Positions 26,711-35,349 of a stretch of 64,000 nucleotides of DNA are shown piece after piece; positions within the stretch are counted from its first letter, which is position 1, and every line of letters begins with the position of its first letter. The translations under genes were made by a program, and so were the position numbers. Location: positions 50,205 to 114,204 of the forward strand of contig JACKBR010000010.1 in assembly GCA_020634495.1 (NCBI GenBank), given 5' to 3'. Below the pieces are notes generated by a model. It was not told the origin of the DNA. It was given only the letters and a program-made list of their open reading frames with translations, and made no database searches. This stretch comes from Ardenticatenaceae bacterium. Lineage in GTDB: Bacteria > Chloroflexota > Anaerolineae > Promineifilales > Promineifilaceae.

Positions 26711-28036
26711 TTATCCGATTCTTTTTCGGGCGGCGTTGGCGTGGGCATCGAGGGCTTCGGCCTGGGCGATGCGGGCGGCGGCGCGGCTGAGTTGGGCAGA
26801 GGTGGCGTCATCAAGCTGGACGATGCTGCTGATCTTGACAAAATCGGATACGTTGAGCGGGGAGGCGAAGCGGGCGGTGCCGTTGGTGGGCATGACGTGG
26901 CTGGGGCCAGCGATATAATCGCCCAGCACTTCAAAGCTGCGTTCGCCGATGAACAAGCCACCGGCGTTGGGAATTTTGTCTACGTAGGCGGCCGGATTTT
27001 GGGTGGCGATGCAGGTGTGCTCGGCGGCAAAATCGCTGGCGAGCTGGCACGCTTCGTCTAAATCAGCCGTTTTCACAATGCCGCCCCGGTTGGCCAACGA
27101 AATGGCAATCACCTCGCTGCGGCTCAATTCTTCCATTTGGCGGGCAATTTCTACCTGCACCGCTTCGGCAAATGGCTGGGAAGGGGTGAAGAGGATGGCG
27201 GTGGCCAGCACGTCGTGTTCGGCCTGGGCCAGCATGTCGGCGGCAACCCAGGCGGGATCGGCCGTTTCGTCAGCGACGACCACGGTTTCGGTGGGGCCGT
27301 ACAGGCCGTCGATGCCCACAATGCCGTACACCTGCCGTTTGGCCAGGGTGGTGAACAGGTTGCCTGGCCCCACAATTTTATCTACCCGCGGGACGCTTTC
27401 ACTGCCGAAGGCCAGAGCAGCCACGGCCTGCGCCCCGCCCAAGGTGTAGATGGTGTCGATGCCAGCAATGGCGGCGGCGGCCAAAATCACGTCGGGGATA
27501 CGGCCGTTCCCCCTTCCCGGTGGCGTGGCTACCACAATCTCCGGCACGCCCGCCACCTGTGCCGGAATGACGGACATGAGCAGTGAAGATGGCAGTGGGG
27601 CTGTGCCACCAGGCACATAAACCCCCACCCGCTGAATGGGCGTCACGCGCTGGCCCACAATGCCGCCCATCTCGCTGGTTTGCCAGTTGGGCAGCGGCTG
27701 CCGCTGATGAAAATCGCGAATGCGGCTGGCGGCCAGTTCGAGGGCATCGTTTAGGTCAGGGGGAATGCGTGTGATGGCGGCTTCAATTTCTTGCTTAGCC
27801 ACTCGCAAACTCGCCACTCGCACCCCGTCCAACGTTTCCGTCCAGTGGTGCAGGGCAGCATCCCCTCTTTGGCGCACATCTTGGAGAATGGTGGTTACGG
27901 CCGTTTCTGGCGTGGCTCCCTCACCAAACATCGCATTCAAGCTGGCTTGCAGCGCAGGTGGTACATCCGGCTCTAGCGACGTTTCTCGCCGCAGGATTGA
28001 TTTTTGGGCTTCTAGAACTGTGTAAATGTTTATCAT
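26711..28036 (-). CDS. hisD: Histidinol dehydrogenase
   Basis: 441 residues, normal length. Zn-dependent NAD enzyme that oxidises histidinol to histidine in two steps, last step of the pathway. Motifs: YVPGGTAPLPSSLLMSVIPA, the VDKIVGPGNLF and GPTETVVVADE segments, and AEHTCIATQNP and GPSHVMPTNGTARF with metal-site His residues. The stop is two bases from the inverted repeat of the GxxExxY cassette. The start is 67 bases from the hisG stop, with a repeat in between. Confidence 0.97.
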   Translation of the reverse strand: MINIYTVLEAQKSILRRETSLEPDVPPALQASLNAMFGEGATPETAVTTILQDVRQRGDAALHHWTETLDGVRVASLRVAKQEIEAAITRIPPDLNDALELAASRIRDFHQRQPLPNWQTSEMGGIVGQRVTPIQRVGVYVPGGTAPLPSSLLMSVIPAQVAGVPEIVVATPPGRGNGRIPDVILAAAAIAGIDTIYTLGGAQAVAALAFGSESVPRVDKIVGPGNLFTTLAKRQVYGIVGIDGLYGPTETVVVADETADPAWVAADMLAQAEHDVLATAILFTPSQPFAEAVQVEIARQMEELSRSEVIAISLANRGGIVKTADLDEACQLASDFAAEHTCIATQNPAAYVDKIPNAGGLFIGERSFEVLGDYIAGPSHVMPTNGTARFASPLNVSDFVKISSIVQLDDATSAQLSRAAARIAQAEALDAHANAARKRIG

Positions 28037-28050
28037 GGTTTTTGGGGGAG

Positions 28051-28116
28051 TAAAAAGTGAAAAGTGAAAAGTAAAAAGTGGCCACTTATCACTTTTTACT
28101 TTTTACTTTTCACTTT
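28051..28116. repeat. Word-type palindromic element, GTAAAAAGTGAAAAGT type
   Basis: GTAAAAAGTGAAAAGTGAAA and onward to GTGG, then CCACTTATCACTTTTTACTT and onward, a near-complete hairpin with the centre AGTGGCCACT. It covers the hisG 3' end: the last residues SEK and the TAA stop are repeat sequence. Similar words at 60111-60155. Confidence 0.7.
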
Positions 28117-29128
28117 CCAAAGCGGTTAGCATGGCGCGGTACCGCTCCGGTTCCTCTTCAAAAATGTACGTGCAGGGCGAGACAACCACGCCGCTGCCGC
28201 CAATAGCGCGAAGTTCAGTGATGGCCTGAAACAGACTGGGCTTTTGCACCACAATATTGACGGCAAACCAGTTTGGTTCTGTTGGCGTGTGGTGGCGGGC
28301 CACCACGGGGGCGATGGTGGGGCCACGCAGCCCGCGCAAATGGGGCTGCCCCAGCATTTTTTTGGCAATATTTTCTGGGGATTTGCCCCGCACATTGGTG
28401 GTGACCAAAAACGAGTTTTCTGCCCGTAAATGGGCCTCGATGTATTCGATGAGTTGGCGGGCAACGGTAAGCACATCGGGGCGCGTTTTTAGCGCCATTT
28501 TGTTGGCGATGAGGCAGGCTTGCGAGCGTAAAATGAGGCCATCTTCAATGGTGCGCAGATGGTTATCGCGCAGGGTGATGCCGGAGGAAACGAGATCGGA
28601 GATGACGTCGGCATAGCCAATGGTGGGGGCGATTTCCAGGGTGCCTTCAACGCTGATCAGCTTGACGGGCTTGACGCCGTGCTGGTCTAAAAATGCGCCA
28701 GTTATTTTGGGGAATTTGGTGGCAACGCGCAGGGAACGGCCGTCTTCACCCAGTTGATTAGACCATGCCGCCAAGTCTGCCATGGTGTACACCGGCGTGG
28801 CCTCCGGGACGGCCAGGTTGAGGGTGCAGGGGCCAAACCCAAGCGTGTCGTGCAGCATGAGGATGGATTGAGAACGGCCGTGTGCCTTTTCTTCTAAAAT
28901 ATCCAGACCAGTAATGCCAAAATCAATGCTACCCTGGCGTACCCCTGTCACAATATCGCCAGGACGCTGAAACATGACGGTTAGCTGGGGCAGGCTGGGA
29001 ATGGTAGCCTCATATTGCCTGGGATTTGGCCGGAAAATTTTGAGGCCGCACGCTTCTAAAAAATCGAAGGCGTCTTTGTGCAAAGCGCCTTTACTGGGGA
29101 GGGCAAGTCGAATATCTGTTCTTAACAT
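28103..29128 (-). CDS. hisG: ATP phosphoribosyltransferase, long form
   Basis: 341 residues from ATG 29128, chosen because AGGAG lies five bases upstream; the frame stays open to 29173. It joins ATP and PRPP, the committed step of histidine synthesis. N-terminal RLALPSKGALHKDAFDFL, EGTLEIAPTIGYADVISDLV as the PRPP-binding region, and a C-terminal ACT-like regulatory domain ending in SGVVVSPCTYIFEEEPERY. This is the long, His-feedback form, so no HisZ is needed. First gene of the operon, behind a terminator hairpin in the leader. Confidence 0.97.
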   Translation of the reverse strand: MLRTDIRLALPSKGALHKDAFDFLEACGLKIFRPNPRQYEATIPSLPQLTVMFQRPGDIVTGVRQGSIDFGITGLDILEEKAHGRSQSILMLHDTLGFGPCTLNLAVPEATPVYTMADLAAWSNQLGEDGRSLRVATKFPKITGAFLDQHGVKPVKLISVEGTLEIAPTIGYADVISDLVSSGITLRDNHLRTIEDGLILRSQACLIANKMALKTRPDVLTVARQLIEYIEAHLRAENSFLVTTNVRGKSPENIAKKMLGQPHLRGLRGPTIAPVVARHHTPTEPNWFAVNIVVQKPSLFQAITELRAIGGSGVVVSPCTYIFEEEPERYRAMLTALESEK

Positions 29129-29193
29129 CTTTACTCCTTGGGTTTGGTTCATTGTGAAGGCCGATTGTTTCACTTGCCATTACGAAATGAATG

Positions 29194-29229
29194 AAAATAA
29201 AAACACCCTCCTCTGGCTTGAGGAGGGTG
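29194..29229 (-). terminator. Leader terminator (attenuator) upstream of hisG
   Basis: On the minus strand CACCCTCCTC... reads as a perfect 10-bp stem (29220-29229 with 29204-29213), 6-base loop, then TTTTTATTTT. It lies before the hisG start and after the candidate leader peptide, so it can only act as a premature terminator. Two competing pairings are visible: AGGGT (29239-29243) with ACCCT of the stem, and TTGAGG (29260-29265) with CCTCAA (29218-29223). Confidence 0.75.
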
Positions 29230-29261
29230 CTCATTGCAACCCTAAAATAAGTGAATTTACC

Positions 29262-29333
29262 TCAACCCAGCGGGGCCCATTGCCAGCTTGTACGGTGCGA
29301 ATGATGCTGTGGGTAAATAGGGAGGGCGTTCAT
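29262..29333 (-). CDS. Candidate his leader peptide
   Basis: 23 codons from ATG 29333 to TGA 29262. The peptide contains PQHHSHR, three His codons within four, followed by SWQW. It ends 33 bases before the terminator stem. The stretch before the His codons (ACCCACAG) can pair with CTGGGT at the leader end with a two-base bulge. Ribosome stalling at the His codons would break this and free TTGAGG to disrupt the terminator. No clear ribosome binding site; the nearest promoter candidate would give a nearly leaderless message. Order and content fit classical attenuation; the short peptide could still be chance. Confidence 0.5.
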   Translation of the reverse strand: MNALPIYPQHHSHRTSWQWAPLG

Positions 29334-29663
29334 GGTGCCAAAAGTCTAGCACAACCGACAAACTATGCAATTAGTTTCGATAAATCTGGCTTTTTGGTGG
29401 ATTTTTGTAAGGTTACGGTTTAGTGATGAGGAAAGGCACCCAAAAATTGACTTTTTAGCTATTCATTTTTCTCCAGATTAGCATGTACAATGTGGGTTGA
29501 GCAAGCGATAATAAGCTTGTTTATGAATGCCGGGAAGAGAGATCGTTTGTTTGCTAACGGCCGTTTAAGGTCTGTTTAACAATTTGTAATCAGAATAGCT
29601 TTCTCCTCTTTCAGATGTGTATAATGTGCGAAAATATCTTACTTTTTTTAGGTAGGTTGAACC
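29334..29663. other. Divergent intergenic region between his operon and ParB/Usp genes
   Basis: 330 bases. It holds the his promoter candidate (29343-29370), one ACGGCCGT at 29559, and a TATAAT at 29620-29625 in the correct place for the plus-strand gene at 29664; its -35 box is weak. TACAAT at 29486 is another possible -10. No gene is seen. Confidence 0.5.
29343..29370 (-). promoter_or_regulatory. Possible his operon promoter
   Basis: On the minus strand TTGCAT (29370-29365), 16 bases, TAGACT (29348-29343). The predicted transcript start is only a few bases before the leader ATG at 29333. Confidence 0.35.
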
Positions 29664-31391
29664 GTGTCTAATCCTGGAACTCTTGTTTACAATTCAGCCG
29701 TTGAAGATTTTAAGCGAGCAAGGCGCTCAGCCGCTGTGCAGCAGATGATGGCTCGTTTAACAGGCAAATCGGCTGATTTATTGGCGTATGATGATGTTTG
29801 TCAGTACGTCAAATCTTCAGAAGGAATCAAGCAAGGCGTACGTGAAATTTCACTGGACGCAATTGTGGGCAGCGTCGGGCGCTATCAAGATTTTACCCGT
29901 ACGTTTTGGCCCAAAAATGACAGCGACGAGGAGCGTTGGGTGCGGGTGAAAACGGCCGTGCATGATATGGTTGGTATGCCGCCCATTGATGTTTATAAAG
30001 TGGGCGATGTCTATTTTGTCATCGATGGCAACCACCGGGTTTCTATTGCTCGGCAGCTTGGCAGCGACACGATCACGGCCCGGGTGACAGAAGTTGCTTT
30101 GCGCGTGCCGCTGTCGCCCGATGACAATCCCGATGAGCTGATTTGCAAGGCGCGTTACGCTGAATTTTTGGAGCAAACCAATTTGGATAATTTGCGCTCG
30201 GATGCCGATTTGATGATGACTTTTTGTGGGCAATATCATTTATTGCTGGACCAGATTGAAGCTCACGCGGCGCTGTTGGCCGAAAAGGGCGAGCCTGTTG
30301 ATGCCGAAACGGCCGTTTGCCGTTGGTACGATGAGGTCTATTGGCCCGTGCAGCGGCATATCCAATCGCAGGGCATCATGCGGCTTTTTCCAGAGCGCAC
30401 CAAGGCAGACATGTACGTGTTGCTCTCGGAACGGCAGGCGGAATTGGAATCTGCCCTGGGCTGGGAAATTGAGCCGGAAACGGCCGTTTCCCAATTAGCC
30501 AACGAGAAAAGCGAACGTGCCAAAGGCTTGGCCGGCTGGCTGCGCCAAACATTGGTGCCACCGGAACTTAGCGAAGGCCCCGCACCTGGCCGCTGGCGCG
30601 AATTTCAGAAGACACGGCAGCTGGGTCGCCTCTTTGCCGATTACCTGGTGTGTATTCGGGACAGCGAAGCTGATTGGCAGATGCTGGATGAGGTTGTGAA
30701 GCTGGCCCAGCGGGATGATGATCGTTTGCTGGGCCTGCACATTGTGCCCCGCGAGGCACAGCGCCACAGCCAACAGGTGAAACAAATTCGTGAACGGTTT
30801 TTGCAAACCTGTGAGGCGATGGGCGTGAGCGGCGAGTTTGCCGTGGAGGTAGGCCCAGTGGTGGAAACAATCATCAAACGGGCCGTCTTTGCCGATTTGG
30901 TGGTGCTCAATCTGGATAATCCGCCAGGGCCACAGCCGTTGGCCCGGCTGGGCAACCGCGTTAGCCAGCTTGTGCAGCGCTGCCCTCGCCCCATTTTGGC
31001 CATTCCTTGTGGGGCAGAGGCGGTCATGAACCGGGTGCTGTTGGCCTACGATGGCAGCCCAAAAGCGGAAGAAGCGCTCTTTGTGGCCACCTATCTGGCT
31101 ACCCGTTGGCCGCTGTCGCTGACGATATTAACAGTGGAGACGGAATATACGTCGGCCGCAGCCTTGGAGCGGGCGCGGACATATTTATCGGAGCATGGTG
31201 TTTTGGATGTGACTTACGTGTTGCACAAGATGCCCATTGCTGAAGCTGTGCTGGAAACGGCCGTTGAATACGACATAGACTTTTTAATCATGGGCGGTTT
31301 TGGTTTTCGACCGATGATGCACTTTGTGCTAGGAAGCACCGTTGATGAGGTCTTGCGACGGTTTAATCATCCGATATTGATATGTCGGTGA
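29664..31391 (+). CDS. ParB-like domain fused to two universal stress protein domains (copy 1)
   Basis: 575 residues from GTG 29664, with TAGGTAGG upstream. Residues about 60-150 hold a ParB/Srx-like nucleotide-binding motif: SVGRYQDFTR, PPIDVYKVGDVYFVIDGNHR, VSIARQLG. The C-terminal half (about 320-575) contains two universal stress protein domains: a degenerate one (DYLVCIRDSEADWQMLDE) and a better one (VLLAYDGSPKAEEALFVATY ending IMGGFGFRP, VLGSTVDEVLR, HPILICR). The GGFG...GS motif suggests ATP binding in the last domain. No membrane segment. The neighbour at 31407 is a tandem paralogue. Function unknown; a stress-regulated ParB-like NTPase or adaptor is a guess. Confidence 0.85.
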   Translation: MSNPGTLVYNSAVEDFKRARRSAAVQQMMARLTGKSADLLAYDDVCQYVKSSEGIKQGVREISLDAIVGSVGRYQDFTRTFWPKNDSDEERWVRVKTAVHDMVGMPPIDVYKVGDVYFVIDGNHRVSIARQLGSDTITARVTEVALRVPLSPDDNPDELICKARYAEFLEQTNLDNLRSDADLMMTFCGQYHLLLDQIEAHAALLAEKGEPVDAETAVCRWYDEVYWPVQRHIQSQGIMRLFPERTKADMYVLLSERQAELESALGWEIEPETAVSQLANEKSERAKGLAGWLRQTLVPPELSEGPAPGRWREFQKTRQLGRLFADYLVCIRDSEADWQMLDEVVKLAQRDDDRLLGLHIVPREAQRHSQQVKQIRERFLQTCEAMGVSGEFAVEVGPVVETIIKRAVFADLVVLNLDNPPGPQPLARLGNRVSQLVQRCPRPILAIPCGAEAVMNRVLLAYDGSPKAEEALFVATYLATRWPLSLTILTVETEYTSAAALERARTYLSEHGVLDVTYVLHKMPIAEAVLETAVEYDIDFLIMGGFGFRPMMHFVLGSTVDEVLRRFNHPILICR

Positions 31392-31406
31392 AAGTTGTAT
31401 TGGATT

Positions 31407-33146
31407 ATGAGCAGTCAAAACAAGATTTATTACCAGGCAGCCCTGGAGGATTTTCAGCAGGCGCGGCGGCAAGCAGCAATGCAGCAGCTTTTGGCCCGCT
31501 TTACTGGTGAACAAACCGAGCTGCTTTCTTATGAAGATATTAGACAAAAGCTAAAAGTCACCAACATGCGGGAACGGGGTTTGCACGATATTCCCGTTGA
31601 CAAAATTATTGGCAGCGTGGGCCGCTATAAAGATTTTACCCGCAGTTTTTTGCCCATCAGCGACAGCGGCGGGCAGCGCTGGGCCAGGGTAAAGGCGGCT
31701 ATTTCAGATTTATCTGGCCTGCCGCCGATTGAGGTTTACCAGTTGGGCGACGCTTATTTTGTCATCGATGGCAACCATCGCGTTTCAATTGCTCGCCAGA
31801 TAGAAAGCCCAACCATTTCTGCTTACGTTACGGAGGTCAAAACGCGGGTTCCTTTGACCGCTACTGATGACCCGAATGAGATCATTTGCAAAAGCCGCTA
31901 CGCTGAATTTTTGGAACACACAAATTTAGATAAGCTGCGCCCCGAAGCAGATTTGCTGATGACCTTTTGTGCCCAATACTCCCAGCTTTTAAACCACATC
32001 GACGTGCATCGTTACTACATGGGTTTGGATTTTCAGCGAGACGTTTCTTATGAAGAGGCTGTGGGCCATTGGTACGACGAAGTTTACATGCCTGTGGTGC
32101 AAATGATTCGTGAGCAGGGCATTATGCGGGATTTTCCTGAGCGCACGGAAGCAGATATGTACGTTTTGCTGGCGGATCATCGCGCAGAGCTAGAAAATGC
32201 GCTGGGTTGGGATGTTGATACGGGCACGGCCGTTTCTGACATGAAGCGCAAGAAGAAACCGGGAGCAGCCTTGGCCCGGGTGATAGAAGCGGTGGTGCCA
32301 GACGAGCTGGAATCTGGCCCGGCCCCAGGCCAGTGGCGGCAGGAGCGGCTGGATCGGCGGAATCTGGATCGGCTGTTTGAAGAAACCCTGGTCGCCATTT
32401 CTGGCCAGCCAAAGGATTGGCGGGTGTTGGATCAGGCCATTATGATGATGCAGCGGGAAAACGGCCGTTTGCGGGGCATTTTTGTGCTTGATTCCAAAGA
32501 TGAGCAGCAAGATGAGGCGGCCATTGAAGCGATTCGCGCTGAATTTCAGACCCGCACGGCTGAGGCTGGTGTGCAGGCAGATTTTAGCGTTGAGCAGGGT
32601 AACGTTGCCCGGCAAATCGTGTCCCGTGCGGCTTACTCAGACCTGGTCATGATGGCCCTCAACTGCCCGCCTGGCACGTCCATTTTGGAGCGACTTACGT
32701 CTGGCGTGCAGACAATTTTGCAGCGTACCCCGCGCCCGGTGATGGTTGTGCCAACGGCCGTATCTCCCTTGCAGCACGCTTTGCTGGCCTATGACGGCAG
32801 CCCAAAATCTGAAGAAGCTTTGTTTGTTGCCACCTATCTGGCCAGTCGCTGGCAAATTCAACTGACAGTGGCAACGATTAGCAGCGGCAGTAACGGAAAA
32901 CTAGAAGCGGCCGAACGCATCTTGTCTCGCGCCAGAACCTATTTGAGCCTGGCGGGTGTCAGTGCCGACTATTTGGTGCAGGTGGGGCCAACAGCGGACA
33001 CTTTGCTGGCTATGGCTGAAAAAGAAGGCGCAGATTTTATGATTATGGGTGGATTTGGCCGCAGTTCTATGCGGAGCCTGGTGCTGGGAAGCACGCTAAA
33101 CCGCGTCTTGCTGGTGTATAAACAGCCCATTTTGATTTGTCGCTAA
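31407..33146 (+). CDS. ParB-like domain fused to two universal stress protein domains (copy 2)
   Basis: 579 residues from ATG 31407, 15 bases after copy 1; this start aligns with the copy 1 start (SSQNKIYYQAALEDFQQARR against VYNSAVEDFKRARR). Same architecture: GSVGRYKDFTRSF and YQLGDAYFVIDGNHRVSIAR, then two Usp domains, the last with LLAYDGSPKSEEALFVATYL, IMGGFGRSSMRSLVLGST and PILICR. The copies differ throughout, so the duplication is not recent. They probably work as a heteromer and are co-transcribed. No strong ribosome binding site, suggesting coupling to copy 1. Confidence 0.85.
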   Translation: MSSQNKIYYQAALEDFQQARRQAAMQQLLARFTGEQTELLSYEDIRQKLKVTNMRERGLHDIPVDKIIGSVGRYKDFTRSFLPISDSGGQRWARVKAAISDLSGLPPIEVYQLGDAYFVIDGNHRVSIARQIESPTISAYVTEVKTRVPLTATDDPNEIICKSRYAEFLEHTNLDKLRPEADLLMTFCAQYSQLLNHIDVHRYYMGLDFQRDVSYEEAVGHWYDEVYMPVVQMIREQGIMRDFPERTEADMYVLLADHRAELENALGWDVDTGTAVSDMKRKKKPGAALARVIEAVVPDELESGPAPGQWRQERLDRRNLDRLFEETLVAISGQPKDWRVLDQAIMMMQRENGRLRGIFVLDSKDEQQDEAAIEAIRAEFQTRTAEAGVQADFSVEQGNVARQIVSRAAYSDLVMMALNCPPGTSILERLTSGVQTILQRTPRPVMVVPTAVSPLQHALLAYDGSPKSEEALFVATYLASRWQIQLTVATISSGSNGKLEAAERILSRARTYLSLAGVSADYLVQVGPTADTLLAMAEKEGADFMIMGGFGRSSMRSLVLGSTLNRVLLVYKQPILICR

Positions 33147-33235
33147 TCTCTGATTCTGTTGCCCTTCGCTCAATTTTCCCCAAGCCTGCAACAAACATTC
33201 TTGCTAGAGAAAACAATTTCCGGGAAAATGCTGGG

Positions 33236-33607
33236 ATGAATCCCTTTACCCGCTTTTTAAACCAATGGACAAAGAATCGATCCTTCACTGACTTTATTGC
33301 TCATTGGGATCGGCTAGAAAAGTTGGTCATTTTGGTTTACCGTGAAAAGCTGTCGCCCACGGCGGCCGAGCCAGAGTTTGCCCAGGTGTGGCTCTGGCTG
33401 CGGCAGCATTATGGAGAATGGGAGGGGGTGTTACGGCCGTATTGGCAGCAAACCAAAGCCGCTGGAGAACAAACCCAGGTTGATCCCTTTCAGCTTTTGC
33501 TAAATTTTGAAACCCCCGCCGCTATCTCCGGTGATTGGCGGGCTATGCAGCATTTGCCTGCCGCCCGCGAAGCCCTTAACCTGTTTTTGCGCGACCAGGC
33601 CAGCTAG
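33236..33607 (+). CDS. Hypothetical protein
   Basis: 123 residues from ATG 33236; the frame runs on to 33137 but that part overlaps the spacer after the Usp gene and looks non-coding. Mostly helical, with FTRFLNQWTKNRSFTDFIAH, YREKLSPTAAEPEFAQVW and VLRPYWQQTKAAGEQTQVDP. No signal peptide, membrane helix or motif recognised. Same strand as the Usp pair, 89 bases downstream, so possibly in one unit. Confidence 0.65.
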   Translation: MNPFTRFLNQWTKNRSFTDFIAHWDRLEKLVILVYREKLSPTAAEPEFAQVWLWLRQHYGEWEGVLRPYWQQTKAAGEQTQVDPFQLLLNFETPAAISGDWRAMQHLPAAREALNLFLRDQAS

Positions 33608-33867
33608 CCAGCCTCTCTCTTCTCGCTCCTCGCCTAAAATATTGCATCTAATGGTAGAACCCATTAGAATGATGCTAATTACCGTGTGTTATGTTTAGTG
33701 CCCAATGGTCAATAATTACTGGAATTGGCGACGGGGCGCGAGACGGCCGTTCAAATCTAAGTAGTTGTGTAAACGTTTAAGTAAATCACGAAGAGTTGCT
33801 TAAACGCCTGAGCGCTTCTCCACTTAGCGGCGGCTCTGCAAAATATCCTCTAGGCGAAGGGTTCCAT

Positions 33868-34311
33868 ATGAAAGAAAAACAATCCTTTAATTTTATGATT
33901 GGCTTGCTGATTGGTGGATTGGTCGGCTTGCTGTTTTGGTATTGGCAAAAAAGCACGTCTGCTGAAGATGGGGCGTTGGCGCTGCTCGATAAATTGGCCG
34001 CTACCGAAAAACGGGTGCGCCAGTTGAAGAATGAGCTGGCGCAGGGTGGCCTAAAGCCAGACGCTTTGCGCACGATGCCTTTGCCCAGTCGGGGGGCAGA
34101 AGTGCCCTCCTTTTTATCCAACAAATCTGAAAGCGCAGATGATTTGATGCAGGTGAAGGGTGTGGGGGCTGTGTTTAACGGCCGTCTTCAACAATCAGGT
34201 ATCGACAGCTTTGCCAAGCTCAAAGCGCTTTCGGCCGAAAAATTGGCCGACATTCTACAAATTCGTTTGGGGCGTGCCGAAAATATTCTGGCGGAAGCAA
34301 ACAATTTTTAG
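33868..34311 (+). CDS. Membrane-anchored helix-hairpin-helix protein (COG3743-like)
   Basis: 147 residues from ATG 33868, after GCGAAGGG. One N-terminal transmembrane helix (IGLLIGGLVGLLFWYW), a charged linker with coiled-coil character, and a C-terminal helix-hairpin-helix: LMQVKGVGAVFNGRLQQSGI then SFAKLKALSAEKLADIL. This resembles the small H3TH domain of COG3743. The gene downstream has the same plan. The hairpins might bind DNA or protein near the membrane; not known. Confidence 0.75.
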   Translation: MKEKQSFNFMIGLLIGGLVGLLFWYWQKSTSAEDGALALLDKLAATEKRVRQLKNELAQGGLKPDALRTMPLPSRGAEVPSFLSNKSESADDLMQVKGVGAVFNGRLQQSGIDSFAKLKALSAEKLADILQIRLGRAENILAEANNF

Positions 34312-34339
34312 GTAGCCAATATTCTAAGGTGGGTGTGGT

Positions 34340-35338
34340 ATGACCGTTGAATTAATGCTGGCTGTGCTGGTGGGATTAGTCACTGGTGTGCTGATCGCTT
34401 TGTGGTGGGACAGTCAAACGTTGATGCGCCGTTTACAGGCGGCCCAGGCGGAGCGGCAAAGGGCGCAGGCCAGCCTGCAAAAGTTCCAAATCCAGCACAC
34501 GGCCGTTGAGCAGCAGTTGAAGTTGACGCAAAAAGAGTTGACAACGGCCGTTGCTGAAAACACGCAGTTTGAAGATACCATTGCCCGGCAGCTCGCCGAA
34601 ATTGAAGCTGGCCGGGAGCAGGTGCAGGTGAGCATCAAAGCCAACGATGCGCTAAAAGAGGAGTTACAGGCATTGCAGGATCGCCTGGAAGAGCTAGAAG
34701 GATTGCAGGTGCGGGCGGAGGAAAAAGCGGGTACGGCCGTTGCCGAAAATAATCGCCTGATTGGTGATGTGCAGCTGATGGAGGCAGAAATAGCTACTCT
34801 AGAGTCAAAAATAGAGCAGCTCACCCAGGCGGAAGCGCAGTCGCCGCCCAGGCTGCCAGACCTGGAGCAAAATGTTTTGGCCGCCCAGGCCCAACTTGCC
34901 GCCGTTGAAGCAGAACGAGACGCCGCCCAGACCCAGCTAGAGCAGGCGGAACTGGCATCTGCTGAGCAAAAAGCCCAGATAGATACACTAAAGCAGCAAG
35001 TTCAAGCGGCCGAAAAAGTAAAGCAAGAGCTGGCTGTGGCTCAAGAAAAATTGCAAACGGCCGATGTCCACATCCAAAAACTGCAAGACACCATGGATGA
35101 TGTGAAGGTTAAAATGAATTACAGCGGCAAAAACCAGCTGCAACTCATTCGCGGCATTGGCCCCACCTACGCCCGCCGCCTCAACGAATTTGGCATCCAA
35201 ACCTTCACCGATTTAGCTGAATGCCAGCCAGACCAAATTGCCAGCATCATCAAAAAGAAAGAGTGGCAGGCCGTTAATATTCAAGATTGGCTGGACGAAG
35301 CAAAAGCTTTAGCCGCCCGTCTTGGCCCAGATGGTTGA
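34340..35338 (+). CDS. Membrane-anchored coiled-coil protein with C-terminal helix-hairpin-helix
   Basis: 332 residues. N-terminal transmembrane helix (ELMLAVLVGLVTGVLIALWW), then about 220 residues of coiled coil rich in Ala, Gln, Glu and Leu, and a C-terminal HHH domain: LQLIRGIGPTYARRLNEFGI and TFTDLAECQPDQIASIIKKK. It starts 28 bases after the previous gene, which has the same membrane-HHH design, so they probably act together. A link between membrane and nucleoid is a possible role, by inference only. Contains three ACGGCCGT octamers (34499, 34542, 34734). Confidence 0.8.
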   Translation: MTVELMLAVLVGLVTGVLIALWWDSQTLMRRLQAAQAERQRAQASLQKFQIQHTAVEQQLKLTQKELTTAVAENTQFEDTIARQLAEIEAGREQVQVSIKANDALKEELQALQDRLEELEGLQVRAEEKAGTAVAENNRLIGDVQLMEAEIATLESKIEQLTQAEAQSPPRLPDLEQNVLAAQAQLAAVEAERDAAQTQLEQAELASAEQKAQIDTLKQQVQAAEKVKQELAVAQEKLQTADVHIQKLQDTMDDVKVKMNYSGKNQLQLIRGIGPTYARRLNEFGIQTFTDLAECQPDQIASIIKKKEWQAVNIQDWLDEAKALAARLGPDG

Positions 35339-35349
35339 GAGAACCGCTC

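Noticed and set aside
29194..29333. T-box riboswitch upstream of hisG
   Set aside because: The terminator is present but the conserved AGGGTGGNACCGCG-type T-box sequence is not; AGGGTTGCAATGAG is too different. A leader-peptide attenuator fits better.
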